A stretch of 15,209 nucleotides of DNA, from NCBI GenBank assembly GCA_041689205.1, contig JBDNGQ010000198.1, positions 1 to 15,209 of the forward strand. The letters are read 5' to 3'. Below are positions 1 to 7,602 of the stretch, piece after piece. Below the pieces are notes generated by a model. It had not been told where the DNA came from. It saw only the letters and a list, made by a program, of their open reading frames with translations, and did no database searches. The DNA is from JAVVEG01 sp041689205 (GTDB taxonomy: Bacteria; Pseudomonadota; Gammaproteobacteria; Pseudomonadales; Pseudohongiellaceae). The position numbers were made by a program, and so were the translations under genes. The number at the start of each line of letters is the position of its first letter. Positions within the stretch are counted from its first letter, which is position 1.

Positions 1-1
1 C

Positions 2-46
2 AAAGCCTGCAACCCCAAAGCCTACGCCCCCAAAGCCTGCGCTGAG
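2..46 (+). repeat. 15-bp tandem repeat, three units, coding
   Basis: Units at 2-16, 17-31 and 32-46 each begin AAAGCCTGC or AAAGCCTAC. The 15-bp period preserves the reading frame and encodes Lys-Ala-Cys/Tyr-x-Pro-type pentapeptides upstream of the WD40 domain. The array continues to, and probably beyond, the left window edge, so the copy number is unknown. Confidence 0.7.
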
Positions 47-799
47 GTGGCACTGGCTGATGACAGTGCCAGCACATGGATTGAGCAGATAAGCTGGCGA
101 CCAGATGGCGCGCAGCTGGCTATTGCCGCAGGCACTAAAATAGTTTTGCTTTCCCCGGAGGGGGATCTGACGGCCGCGTACGTCTTCCCCGGCGGCACAG
201 TCGCGGCGCTCTGTTGGCGCCCTAAAGGAGCGCAGCTGGCGGCGGCAGGTTACGGTGGCATCCGCATCTATAACGTCCTCGATTCGAGCAGCCGACCGCA
301 GGACCTGAAGTGGAAGGGTTCGCTGCTCAGCATCAGCTGGAGTCCTGATGGCCGCGTCATCGCAGCCGGCTGCCAGGACAATACCGTCCATTTCTGGCGA
401 CTGCCGGAGTTACGGGATGCCATGATGTCTGGCTTCCAGTACAAACCGGTGCAGCTGAGCTGGAGCAACAACAGTCGCTGGCTGATCACCGGCGGTAGCT
501 CAAGCTTAATCCTGTGGCCCTTTGATAAAAAAGGACCGGAAGGCCGGAAACCCGTTTCATTGCAATTTCATCAGGAAGCGATCTGTGCTGTCAGCATTTC
601 CAGCCGGGGACATCAACTTGCGACGGGGTGCCGAGGCGGCCAGATTGCACTCTGGACCAGGATTGGAGATCCACTCCCGGCGTTTGAAGCCCAATTAGAC
701 AGCCGGCCGGAATTCCTAGCCTGGTCACCGCAAAAAAACGCCCGACTGCTGGCCTCCGTATCTCGCAATGGCACCTTAAATCTGTGGGAGGCTCTCTAA
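2..799 (+). CDS. WD40-repeat beta-propeller protein, 5'-truncated by the window
   Basis: The reading frame is open from base 2 to the stop at 797-799, so the true start lies before the window; the GTG at 47 is only an internal start-like codon. Bases 2-46 encode three copies of a five-residue unit beginning Lys-Ala-Cys/Tyr, a low-complexity linker. At least six WD40 blades follow, recognisable by motifs such as SWRPDGAQLA, CWRPKGAQLA, SWSPDGRVIA, LSWSNNSRWL and LAWSPQKNAR, each ending in a Trp/aromatic strand (IRIYNV, VHFWRL, LILWPF, IALWTR, LNLWEAL). Such propellers are protein-interaction scaffolds with no enzymatic signature. The gene is convergent with zur, 43 bp away. I recall WD40 genes near zur and CobW-type GTPases in related bacteria, so a link to metal homeostasis is possible but inferred only from position. 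Confidence 0.85.
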   Translation, partial: KACNPKAYAPKACAEVALADDSASTWIEQISWRPDGAQLAIAAGTKIVLLSPEGDLTAAYVFPGGTVAALCWRPKGAQLAAAGYGGIRIYNVLDSSSRPQDLKWKGSLLSISWSPDGRVIAAGCQDNTVHFWRLPELRDAMMSGFQYKPVQLSWSNNSRWLITGGSSSLILWPFDKKGPEGRKPVSLQFHQEAICAVSISSRGHQLATGCRGGQIALWTRIGDPLPAFEAQLDSRPEFLAWSPQKNARLLASVSRNGTLNLWEAL

Positions 800-842
800 A
801 GAGCCCTCGCAAAAGAGTCCTCACCATCAGGGTATCCAGGAA

Positions 843-1328
843 TTACTGACAGACGCGGCAGATACCGCGAACCTCTACAGTTTCGCTGCTGACTTTGAAG
901 CCGATTCGCTTAGCGTTCGTTTCTATACGCGAAGACAAGACTTCATCATCCAGTTCCGCCACTACACTGCAATTATCGCAGATCAAAAACTGACCTTGGT
1001 GAGGGCGTTCAGGCTCGCTGCACCCGATGTATGAATTGATTGACTCCAGCTTGTGGACCAGGCCAACTTCCTGCAGAAAATCCAGGGTCCGGTAGACAGT
1101 AGGCGGCGCCGGACGATCGTGGGTTAATGCCAGTTGCGCAAGCAGATCGTAGGCTTTCACAGGTTGATGTGATGACCATAACAATTCCAAGATAGTGCGT
1201 CGCAGCGGCGTAAACCTTTCTCCGCGCTCAGCACATAAGTTTTCGGCCTTCTGCAAGGCATCACTGACACAGGTGTGGTGGTTATGGCTCGGGAGCTCAA
1301 AACCCTGAATGACTATCTTTCTTGCCAT
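843..1328 (-). CDS. zur: Zinc uptake regulator Zur (Fur family)
   Basis: A 161-residue Fur-family repressor matching E. coli Zur in several blocks: AYDLL, PPTVYRTLDFLQEVGLVHK and NSYIGC. The winged helix covers about residues 30-95 and the dimerisation domain the rest. Structural zinc ligands C117, C120, C157 and C160 are present as CDNC and CRVC. By alignment with E. coli Zur the regulatory zinc ligands H92, C103, H110 and E125 are also present, so the protein should sense zinc and repress zinc uptake genes. The N-terminus carries about 15 extra residues including SHNHHTC, which could bind metal; the 1328 ATG is kept because GGGA lies about 8 nt upstream. I found no convincing Zur box in the upstream 230 bp. 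The gene is convergent with the WD40 gene. Confidence 0.93.
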   Translation of the reverse strand: MARKIVIQGFELPSHNHHTCVSDALQKAENLCAERGERFTPLRRTILELLWSSHQPVKAYDLLAQLALTHDRPAPPTVYRTLDFLQEVGLVHKLESINSYIGCSEPERPHQGQFLICDNCSVVAELDDEVLSSRIETNAKRIGFKVSSETVEVRGICRVCQ

Positions 1329-1555
1329 TGCTATTTCCCGAAAAGTTGTCTCTACGACTGAAGTACCGCAGCTTAACCCCTTGACAATGAAATCGGGCAG
1401 CTATGAGAAAATGGTTCAGCACACCGACGTGCCGAGCATGGTAGCACGGATACTTGTATCCCACCGCAGCAAGACTTCCAGGTACGAGTACGACAGGCTC
1501 GCCACTGCCCTTTAGCCCCAGTGTCGACGAGTCGTTTCTGAGGCCGACCTAAGGG

Positions 1556-2107
1556 TTAGGAATTCGCTGCATCTGATCGACCGGATGGTCCAATTTTCCA
1601 TAATTTAAGCATTACCACCTCGTCCTGCTCCGCTTCGTATTTCGATTCGGCGTCCGGACCTGCCGGTTCGAAACCAAGATGATGCAAGAGTCCCATTGAT
1701 CTGAAGTTTGCGGCCTTGAGCACGGCGACGAAGGTGTGAACGCCGCAGGTATTGACCAGTTCTTCCATCACGGCGCTCACCGAAGCGCTGCCGATGCCTT
1801 GTCGCCAGTGCTTGCTTGCGAACTCGTATGCTATGTATGAAGCCCCGGATTCGAGCACCGTCGCCTGCACGTAGCCTGCCAACTCCGAACCTGGCAGCCT
1901 GACCACCCAGTTCAGCCACTGCTCTCGGCCGTTTGGAGATACGCGCGACTCTCTGCAACGATACCCGGCGGCCAAACGCTCAACCGATGGAGGCGGCCCA
2001 CGCTCGAACTCATATATGGCCGGGTCAGACAAGACTTCAAACATTGCCGGCGCGTGAGCTTCGACCTGGGGTTCAAGTGTACAGCGATCCGTGACGATGG
2101 TTTTCAT
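1556..2107 (-). CDS. GNAT-family N-acetyltransferase (RimJ/RimL-like)
   Basis: A 183-residue protein when started at the ATG at 2107. The frame extends to 2236, but that extension overlaps the hicB-like gene and has no family-like sequence, whereas MKTIVTDRCTLEP is a typical start for the RimJ/RimL-type fold. The acetyl-CoA-binding motif A appears as HWRQGIGSASV (R/Q-x-x-G-x-G/A), followed by the conserved later segment with N-x-x-S-M-G-L-L-H-H-L-G-F-E. These proteins transfer acetyl from acetyl-CoA to an amine, often a protein N-terminus, amino sugar or antibiotic; the substrate cannot be told here. The gene lies just downstream of hicB on the same strand (31 bp), possibly co-transcribed. 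The Shine-Dalgarno sequence is weak. Confidence 0.85.
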   Translation of the reverse strand: MKTIVTDRCTLEPQVEAHAPAMFEVLSDPAIYEFERGPPPSVERLAAGYRCRESRVSPNGREQWLNWVVRLPGSELAGYVQATVLESGASYIAYEFASKHWRQGIGSASVSAVMEELVNTCGVHTFVAVLKAANFRSMGLLHHLGFEPAGPDAESKYEAEQDEVVMLKLWKIGPSGRSDAANS

Positions 2108-2138
2108 GCAATTTAACGCTCTGATTATTGGCGGTGTC

Positions 2139-2342
2139 TTAAAGGCGCGGTTCAATATTTTTTTCTTTGCATACCTCAAGGAAGACATGCAACGACTTCT
2201 TGAACTCTGCTCGCAACTCTTTAGGATTGCGGCCATAAAAATCTGCGCCGCCGTTCAGCCCCAGAATTTCGCCTCTGAATGTGTCCAACTCAGAATCATA
2301 CTCAATTTTAGCGTGATAGCCTTCTAACGTCATCGTATTCAC
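2139..2342 (-). CDS. Orphan HicB-type antitoxin, N-terminal domain only
   Basis: A 67-residue protein of the HicB type II antitoxin family: GYHAKIEYDSELDTFRGEI, then LNGGADFYGRNPKELRAEF, then HVFLEVCKEKN match the partial RNase H-like HicB fold. Family members of this type usually continue after the EP motif with a ribbon-helix-helix DNA-binding tail; here the protein stops at EPRL, so that tail is missing. No HicA toxin is visible upstream. The GTG at 2342 is chosen because GAGGGGG sits about 7 nt upstream; an ATG at 2333 is the alternative. It may be a solitary antitoxin, an anti-addiction remnant or a decaying gene. Confidence 0.75.
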   Translation of the reverse strand: MNTMTLEGYHAKIEYDSELDTFRGEILGLNGGADFYGRNPKELRAEFKKSLHVFLEVCKEKNIEPRL

Positions 2343-2350
2343 GGCAATAC

Positions 2351-2390
2351 CCCCTCAAGCTCCCTGAAGCTCCTTCAATCTCCCTCAAGC
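2351..2390 (-). repeat. Four 10-bp tandem repeats containing Shine-Dalgarno-like motifs
   Basis: Units at 2351-2360, 2361-2370, 2371-2380 and 2381-2390 are near-identical (plus-strand consensus TCCCTCAAGC). Read on the minus strand they give repeated AGCTTGAGGG/AAGGAG elements immediately upstream of the hicB-like start, so the last unit supplies its ribosome binding site. Slippage would change the number of such sites. Confidence 0.75.
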
Positions 2391-2479
2391 TGGACAACTC
2401 GCTGCTTCAGAGATACCTTTTATCCGTCCCGGTTTCTTATCAATCTTTCGCCAGCCATCAATATTAAAAAAAGGCATTT

Positions 2480-4783
2480 ATGATTTATCTGAAAAAACTT
2501 CGGCGATTGATAGCACGTCTCGGCAATTGGTTGAAACCCTCAGCCATTGGCTGGAGTGGTGCGGCCAATGGCATTGCAGCGCTGGGTTTGGGTGTGGTGC
2601 TGGCTTTTTATTTTGTCGGTGCGGATGACTTTTCGGTACAAAAAATACCGGCGCTGATCCTGTGGTTGTTAATACCCGTTGCCATTGGCTGTGGTCTGTT
2701 GTTTGCGGCATCTGTACTCATGGGTTTGCCGAAGCGGTTAAGATGGGTGTTAGCTTTTGTTGCGCCGGTGCTGATGCTGTCGGTTTTTCCGGGAGAGGAT
2801 CAGACTGGTTATATCGCTGGCAGTTTAGTTGTACTTTGCTTCGGCTTGATAGGTGCCGGCAGCGCTGTGCTGCTGAAATCCGGGCGGCACTCCAGTGGCA
2901 GAAATGCAGCGCTGCTTTTTTTATCAGTCGGGGTACTGGGTTTATCTTATGGGCTGTATGCGGTCTTTAGCGAGAAGGAGATTGCTAACCCGGCGTTGGC
3001 AGATTATGTATTACCGGACAAGACGCTGGAATTGCCGAACCCGGGGCTGCCCGGTAGCCATGTGGTAAATACCCTGACCTACGGCAGCGGCCGTGATTTG
3101 CGCCGAGACGCGTACGGCGAGAATGTCACGTTGCTGTCGCGAACGGTGGATGGCTCGAAGCTTATTGAAAACTGGGATGGCTTTTCAGGGTGGCTGCGCA
3201 CGAGTTACTGGGGTTTCGATGTCACTGAGTTGCCTCTGCAGGCCCGGGTTTGGATGCCAGAAGGTTCCGGCCCGTTTCCGCTGGTGCTGGTCGTCCATGG
3301 CAACCATAGCATGGAAGACTTCTCTGACCCCGGCTATGACTATCTAGGTGAACTTTTTGCGAGCCGTGGCATCATTCTGGCTTCGGTAGACGAGAATTTC
3401 ATCAACAGCTCTTTCTCAGCCCGGGTGAACCTGTTTGCGGAAAGGCCGGGGCTGAAGCAAGAGAACGACGCAAGAGCGTGGCTACTGCTTGAGCATCTTG
3501 CTCAGTTTCGGGATTGGAACGCAGAGGCAGGCCATTTCTTCCATGACAAAATTGATATGGAACGGCTGGCCTTGATTGGTCATTCCAGAGGTGGCGAGGC
3601 GGTAGGAATAGCCGCTGCGTTTAACGAGCTTCGCCATTACCCTGATGACGCCGCCCAGACGTTTGATTTCGGATTTAATCTTCGTGGTGTTATCGCGATT
3701 TCGCCGGTGTACGGTCAATACCAGCCGCGATCTCGGCCGACACCTGTTACTGACGTCAATTATTTTACCATCCATGGTGACATGGATGGCGATGTGCAGA
3801 GTTTTGAAGGGGCAGCGCAGTACTCAAGAGTGTTTTTCAGTGGTGATGAGTACCGGTTCCGCTCCAGTCTTTACGTGGCAGGCGCCAATCATGGTCAATT
3901 TAATACCACATGGGAGAATCTGGACACCGGGCGGTTTACTGCGTGGTCGCTGGACCTGGGCAGGATTATGCCACGCGAAGCACAAAGAACGGTGGCTAAG
4001 GTCTATTTTAGTGCTTTCCTGGAGACCGTGTTCAATGACAATGAAAGCTACCTGCCTCTTTTTAAGGATGCACGCTTTGGCGCCAAATGGTTGCCTGATA
4101 CCTTCTACATTAATCAATTCTCAGACTCGCAGGAGCGGGTGATTGTTGACTTCGAAGACGACCTCGATCTGACGACCCTCGATGGTGGCAGGGGCAGCAT
4201 CGAGACTGACAACATGACCCGCTGGTATGAAGTGGCTAACCGGCTGAAGACTGATGAACTAGATACTCACTCTGTCGTATTAGCCTGGGACAAACAGGTC
4301 ACGGGCAACGAGGTGCAGCCTTCTGTCAGCTTCTCGCTGGGCAATACCTTTACAGGGGCCGAGCAACAAAGTCTGATTCTGTCCTTATCAGCAATCGATA
4401 TTTCCACCAAACCTGCCGGCTGGAAGGCCAGCGCTGACTCTACCGATGAGGATACCGCTACGAATGAAAATCAAGAAAAAGCCAGCCTGCTTCTTGACTG
4501 GACAGTTGAAATAACTGATGTCGCTGGCAACAGTGCAACCGCACCACTAAGCGCTGACTCACAGCTTTACCCGCTGGTTAACGCTATACCAGGGCGGGCT
4601 AAGTTTCTGGATGATACCGAGCCGACAGAAATTCTGTTTCGCCGATTTCAATTGCCGCTTGCAGAGTTCAGTTCCGCCTCGGCAGACTTTAACCCGGGCC
4701 GGGTTGCGCGCCTGCGCTTCGTGTTTGACCGCTCCCCCAAAGGCGCCATTATCCTGGATAATATCAGCCTGAGCGCCAGGTAG
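2480..4783 (+). CDS. Membrane-anchored alpha/beta hydrolase with C-terminal beta domain
   Basis: A 767-residue protein with three parts. Five hydrophobic helices lie at about residues 27-46, 57-81, 89-103, 111-132 and 143-163. With a positively charged N-terminus (KKLRRLIARL) this predicts an inside start and an extracytoplasmic C-terminal portion. An alpha/beta hydrolase domain follows at about 220-520: an HGNH oxyanion-type motif at H273, the nucleophile elbow GHSRGG with S369, an acidic cluster HGDMDGDV (D434/D436/D438) and a candidate catalytic histidine H471 in GANHGQFN. The last about 200 residues look like a beta-sandwich ending in RLRFVFD and GAIILDNISLS, a pattern seen in carbohydrate-binding-like jelly rolls. 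Substrate unknown; dienelactone hydrolase or cutinase-like esterases are the nearest fold relatives. AAGG lies about 7 nt before the ATG. Confidence 0.8.
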   Translation: MIYLKKLRRLIARLGNWLKPSAIGWSGAANGIAALGLGVVLAFYFVGADDFSVQKIPALILWLLIPVAIGCGLLFAASVLMGLPKRLRWVLAFVAPVLMLSVFPGEDQTGYIAGSLVVLCFGLIGAGSAVLLKSGRHSSGRNAALLFLSVGVLGLSYGLYAVFSEKEIANPALADYVLPDKTLELPNPGLPGSHVVNTLTYGSGRDLRRDAYGENVTLLSRTVDGSKLIENWDGFSGWLRTSYWGFDVTELPLQARVWMPEGSGPFPLVLVVHGNHSMEDFSDPGYDYLGELFASRGIILASVDENFINSSFSARVNLFAERPGLKQENDARAWLLLEHLAQFRDWNAEAGHFFHDKIDMERLALIGHSRGGEAVGIAAAFNELRHYPDDAAQTFDFGFNLRGVIAISPVYGQYQPRSRPTPVTDVNYFTIHGDMDGDVQSFEGAAQYSRVFFSGDEYRFRSSLYVAGANHGQFNTTWENLDTGRFTAWSLDLGRIMPREAQRTVAKVYFSAFLETVFNDNESYLPLFKDARFGAKWLPDTFYINQFSDSQERVIVDFEDDLDLTTLDGGRGSIETDNMTRWYEVANRLKTDELDTHSVVLAWDKQVTGNEVQPSVSFSLGNTFTGAEQQSLILSLSAIDISTKPAGWKASADSTDEDTATNENQEKASLLLDWTVEITDVAGNSATAPLSADSQLYPLVNAIPGRAKFLDDTEPTEILFRRFQLPLAEFSSASADFNPGRVARLRFVFDRSPKGAIILDNISLSAR

Positions 4784-4784
4784 G

Positions 4785-4803
4785 TGCTGGTCTGCAACCA
4801 GCA
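4785..4803. terminator. Hairpin between convergent genes, possible bidirectional terminator
   Basis: TGCTGGT at 4785-4791 and ACCAGCA at 4797-4803 form a perfect 7-bp stem with a 5-nt loop, exactly between the stop of the hydrolase and the stop of the PqiA-like gene. No T-run follows on either strand, so it would be a weak or non-canonical terminator. Confidence 0.35.
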
Positions 4804-4804
4804 G

Positions 4805-5749
4805 TCAAATCGCTTCTGCTACTGGCTGACGAACAACCCTTTCCTCGCTGGATATAGTTCGGCCAATAAATGAGGTTGATACAATTGAAAATAGACAATA
4901 GGCAAAAAAATAGTTTAGGCCGAGTAATGAATTCGCTTCCGTCTCAATGCCTGCATTCATATTGTTAAAAGAAAGGTAGGCAAGAAAGGCTGCCGCAACA
5001 AAAACATCGGCCATACTCCACTTACCAATTGTAGCCATAATTGCTTGAAGCATCGAGTTACCACGGAATTTGTGGCTCCCCAACATCGTCAGCGACAGAA
5101 GCACCTTCACTGCTGGTATAAATATGCTAAACAATAATATGGCTGAACCCACCAAATAATTCTTTTGAATAAATAGTGTGCGTATCAAATCGACGACAGA
5201 CTTGTTTTCGTAGTAGTAATACATACGCCCTGAGAAATCTTTGCTTGTCTCAAACGTACGAAGAAAGGGTACATCAACCACAATTGGGATTTTTAGATCC
5301 TGATTAAACGCGCTAATTTCCAACATGGGAACGAAGATCCCGTTCACAAGACAGAAAGCAGCCAAAACCACCAGCACAACGGCACTGATCAGAGCTGCAT
5401 CAGGGTGTTTGTGGAACACTAAATAAGCGGTGGCCACAAACAGCAAACTGAATATGACAAAAAAATCTGAGTACCTGTTCTGACGCTCCAGGGCAAGGGT
5501 AGCCGAATTCAGTTTCTCTGTGGCAATATTCTGCCTTTCTCTGGTTTCCCTTTCTCCAAGAAACCACTCCCTTCCGCTAAGAAGACGATCCTTAAAGCTA
5601 AGAACATCAGTGTAAGCCGACATTTCGTTCTTATATTCCTTGCCAGCTTGAATCATTTGGCTGGAGAGAAATGAACTTACAATCAGAAAGGATAATGAAA
5701 AAATGATAAACAAAAAAATAAGCGGCCTTGCCATTATCGCCCTGTTCAT
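4805..5749 (-). CDS. PqiA-family (paraquat-inducible protein A-like) inner-membrane protein
   Basis: A 314-residue membrane protein with hydrophobic helices at about 9-29, 94-112, 119-140, 198-222, 246-262 and 278-296. The C-terminal half shows PqiA hallmarks: the FIPAVKVLLSLTML helix followed by IGKWSMADVFVAAAFLAYL, then a final helix starting GLNYFFAYCLF. Known PqiA/LetA-type proteins work with MCE proteins in envelope lipid transport. No pqiB or MCE gene is seen here, so this is a stand-alone single-module version. The region at about 30-92 is charged, with heptad-like stretches, and may form a coiled coil outside the membrane. The Shine-Dalgarno sequence before 5749 is poor; a second ATG six codons in is possible. 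It lies 119 bp downstream of the WYL gene on the same strand. Confidence 0.75.
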   Translation of the reverse strand: MNRAIMARPLIFLFIIFSLSFLIVSSFLSSQMIQAGKEYKNEMSAYTDVLSFKDRLLSGREWFLGERETRERQNIATEKLNSATLALERQNRYSDFFVIFSLLFVATAYLVFHKHPDAALISAVVLVVLAAFCLVNGIFVPMLEISAFNQDLKIPIVVDVPFLRTFETSKDFSGRMYYYYENKSVVDLIRTLFIQKNYLVGSAILLFSIFIPAVKVLLSLTMLGSHKFRGNSMLQAIMATIGKWSMADVFVAAAFLAYLSFNNMNAGIETEANSLLGLNYFFAYCLFSIVSTSFIGRTISSEERVVRQPVAEAI

Positions 5750-5868
5750 CGAACGGAAACCATGCTGGATTTGCTGTTGTTCAAATCTACTTTCATATAT
5801 CTCTTCGCCCTGTAACTTTCAATTTGTCTGCTTGCTTGCCAATGGCCATTATTTTTTACCGTTGACGG

Positions 5869-6855
5869 TCACGCTGGCGTCTTCTCCACCCCGCTGACAC
5901 TCTCCCCAAAACTCCACAGCCACCAATCCAGCTGCTTTGTGTCCATCACCGTCGCGCTGATCTCGTAGCCGTCATCGAGTTCGCGCACCTGCTGATCGGC
6001 GGACAGGCGCGCTTCCAGCAGGTGCAGACCGGCCTGTTTGCTGATCCGGAAGCGCAGCGCTATTCTCTTGCCCTCGCCATAGGCGAAGCGGCCGTCGTTG
6101 TCGTACTTTTGCAGATCGAATCCTTTGGGGCGCGCAAAGCTGAGCGTGGTTGCGCGGGCGCTGATGAAGCGGTGCATGGCCAGGCTGCGCTCATTATCAA
6201 AGCCATCGAAGCGACACACCAGATAGAGAATTTCGCCCTGTTGCGCCAGCCCCAGTGGCATCACCATGGCGTTTTGTTCGGTGCCGGCGCGGTTGCGATA
6301 TTTGATGTCCAGCATGTGGTTGCTGAACAGAGCGTTGCTGACTTCTTTGAACACGGTGTCATCAATTGACGGAGGCAAAAGAGGCTGGGTAGCACTTACT
6401 ACCCGAACCTTTTGCAGCCACTGACGCTCAAGACTGGATTTATTGCTGCGCTTATTTGCTGATGGTGGTAGCGCAGGCAGCAGGTTGCTGCGCGCCTGTT
6501 CGAAAAAAGCGCCCATGGAGGTGAGCAGGCTGGCGGGCAGCAGATTGCGCAGATGTTGTTCGGCCAGCGACAGCAGCAGAGATTCCTGTTCGCTCAGGCC
6601 TGGCATGGAGAAGCCCTGGGCTTTTTCTTTCCAGCAGTAACCATAGGGTTTGCTGCGGGTGTCGCACTCTATTTCGAACTGCTCGGTCAGCATCTTTAAC
6701 TGTCTTTGCACCGAGCGCATATCGCGATTTATGCCAACCGCCTGTAGCTGGGCATGCAGTTCAGGCGCACTCACGCGACGCGGTCGGCGCGGAATGCGTT
6801 GCAGAAGCGCCAGTGCAGTCTTGATAGTTTCGAGTGAATCAGGACGTTCGGCCAT
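5869..6855 (-). CDS. WYL-domain transcriptional regulator
   Basis: A 328-residue regulator. Residues 1-80 form a winged helix-turn-helix (INRDMRSVQRQLKML is the recognition region). Residues about 167-240 form the WYL domain with PLGLAQQGEILYLVCRFD and the downstream AMHRFISA; the signature tripeptide is degenerate, reading LYL instead of WYL. Residues about 262-318 form the WCX dimerisation domain (KRIALRFR, GYEISATV, LDWWLWSFG). WYL proteins of this layout regulate defence and stress genes and are thought to bind nucleic-acid-type ligands. It is the second gene of an operon with the HEPN gene (38-bp gap) and has its own strong ribosome site, AAAAAAGGA, about 7 nt before the ATG. The C-terminus ends soon after GESV, without the usual short tail containing an EP..LR motif. 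Confidence 0.88.
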   Translation of the reverse strand: MAERPDSLETIKTALALLQRIPRRPRRVSAPELHAQLQAVGINRDMRSVQRQLKMLTEQFEIECDTRSKPYGYCWKEKAQGFSMPGLSEQESLLLSLAEQHLRNLLPASLLTSMGAFFEQARSNLLPALPPSANKRSNKSSLERQWLQKVRVVSATQPLLPPSIDDTVFKEVSNALFSNHMLDIKYRNRAGTEQNAMVMPLGLAQQGEILYLVCRFDGFDNERSLAMHRFISARATTLSFARPKGFDLQKYDNDGRFAYGEGKRIALRFRISKQAGLHLLEARLSADQQVRELDDGYEISATVMDTKQLDWWLWSFGESVSGVEKTPA

Positions 6856-6893
6856 AAAAAATCCTTTTTTAAATTTTCAAAGTGCTTACGCAG

Positions 6894-7544
6894 CTATTGG
6901 CTTACGGGGTAGCAAGCCTCCCCCCAGTGAGCGCGGGCATTGTCCATCATGATGCAGATAACAGCGGGTACCAGTTCTTCCAGAATATGGGCGCCATCGC
7001 GCAGCTGATCGCGGTTGACCGTACTGTTCCAGGTGGCACCTCCATGTATCAGCTGATTGCGCAGGGTGTACAGTCGGTTGAACACGATGCTGAGCACTTT
7101 ACCGGTTTCGCGATTGGCTAACGCCTTATTGGAGACGACTTTGGCGCGCTCAAATTGCTGCTCCCAGTTCTCGCTGTCCGGCAGGCGGTTGAGGCTGTCC
7201 CAGAAAGGCTGATACACAAATTTATTATTGAGCAGGATGCGGATGGCGCCCGGATAGTGTTGCCAGACTGCGTTGCTGAGCTGTTCGGTGTTATCCAGAC
7301 TGACCAGGCGGTTCAGAAATTCGCTAAACCGGCGACCTTCGGCCATGCGGTATTCACCGGTTTCATTGGCGTAGGCGGCGTTGAATGCAATCCACAGGAA
7401 GATAAATCGGCTGTCGCTGTCAGTGCACTGCTCGGCGCGGTTCAACCAGCTCAAGGCACGATGCACTCTCAGCGCGAGGTGTTCGGGGTGGTCAGCGCGT
7501 TCCAGCCGCTGACGCCGCTTTAATGTGATATACGGTACTGCCAT
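6894..7544 (-). CDS. HEPN-domain protein, partner of the WYL regulator
   Basis: A 216-residue, mostly helical protein. The key signature is R162-N163-Q-L-I-H167 in TLRNQLIHGGATWNS, the R-N-x3-H motif of HEPN domains, many of which are metal-independent RNases. The SRFIFLWIAFNAAYA helix near residues 45-59 and the WGEACYP tail are further features that I recall from an uncharacterised family often next to WYL genes; this recollection is not a database result. It is the first gene of the operon, with GAGAG about 9 nt before the ATG, and is transcribed away from the thioesterase. A role as RNase toxin or defence effector controlled by WYL is inference; a non-catalytic HEPN scaffold is the alternative. 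Confidence 0.75.
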   Translation of the reverse strand: MAVPYITLKRRQRLERADHPEHLALRVHRALSWLNRAEQCTDSDSRFIFLWIAFNAAYANETGEYRMAEGRRFSEFLNRLVSLDNTEQLSNAVWQHYPGAIRILLNNKFVYQPFWDSLNRLPDSENWEQQFERAKVVSNKALANRETGKVLSIVFNRLYTLRNQLIHGGATWNSTVNRDQLRDGAHILEELVPAVICIMMDNARAHWGEACYPVSQ

Positions 7545-7566
7545 GTAGCCGCTCTCATAATTTTTT

Positions 7567-7594
7567 GTTATGAGCCTGAGTGTACTTCAGTCAA
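7567..7594 (-). promoter_or_regulatory. Candidate sigma70 promoter of the HEPN-WYL operon
   Basis: On the minus strand TTGACT (7594-7589; 5 of 6 to consensus) is followed after 16 nt by CATAAC (7572-7567; 4 of 6). It ends 22 nt before the HEPN start codon and lies just downstream of the palindromes at 7603-7634. Confidence 0.45.
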
Positions 7595-7602
7595 TCACAC
7601 AA

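Noticed and set aside
1309..1555. Small RNA or peptide gene between zur and the acetyltransferase
   Set aside because: TTGACA at 1381 with TATGAG only 15 bp on is a poor promoter, no terminator or tRNA-like fold follows, and the 68-codon frame at 1309-1515 has no coding character.
2108..2236. N-terminal extension of the GNAT protein
   Set aside because: The frame is open but overlaps hicB, carries no acetyltransferase-like sequence, and MKTIVTDRCTLEP at 2107 is a standard family start.
5855..5880. Terminator after the WYL gene
   Set aside because: ACCGTCAACGGT can pair only 4-5 bp and is followed by A residues, not T residues, in the direction of WYL transcription.
6022..7523. Plus-strand open frames opposite the WYL and HEPN genes
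   Set aside because: They are antisense shadows of two genes with clear domain signatures and ribosome sites on the minus strand.
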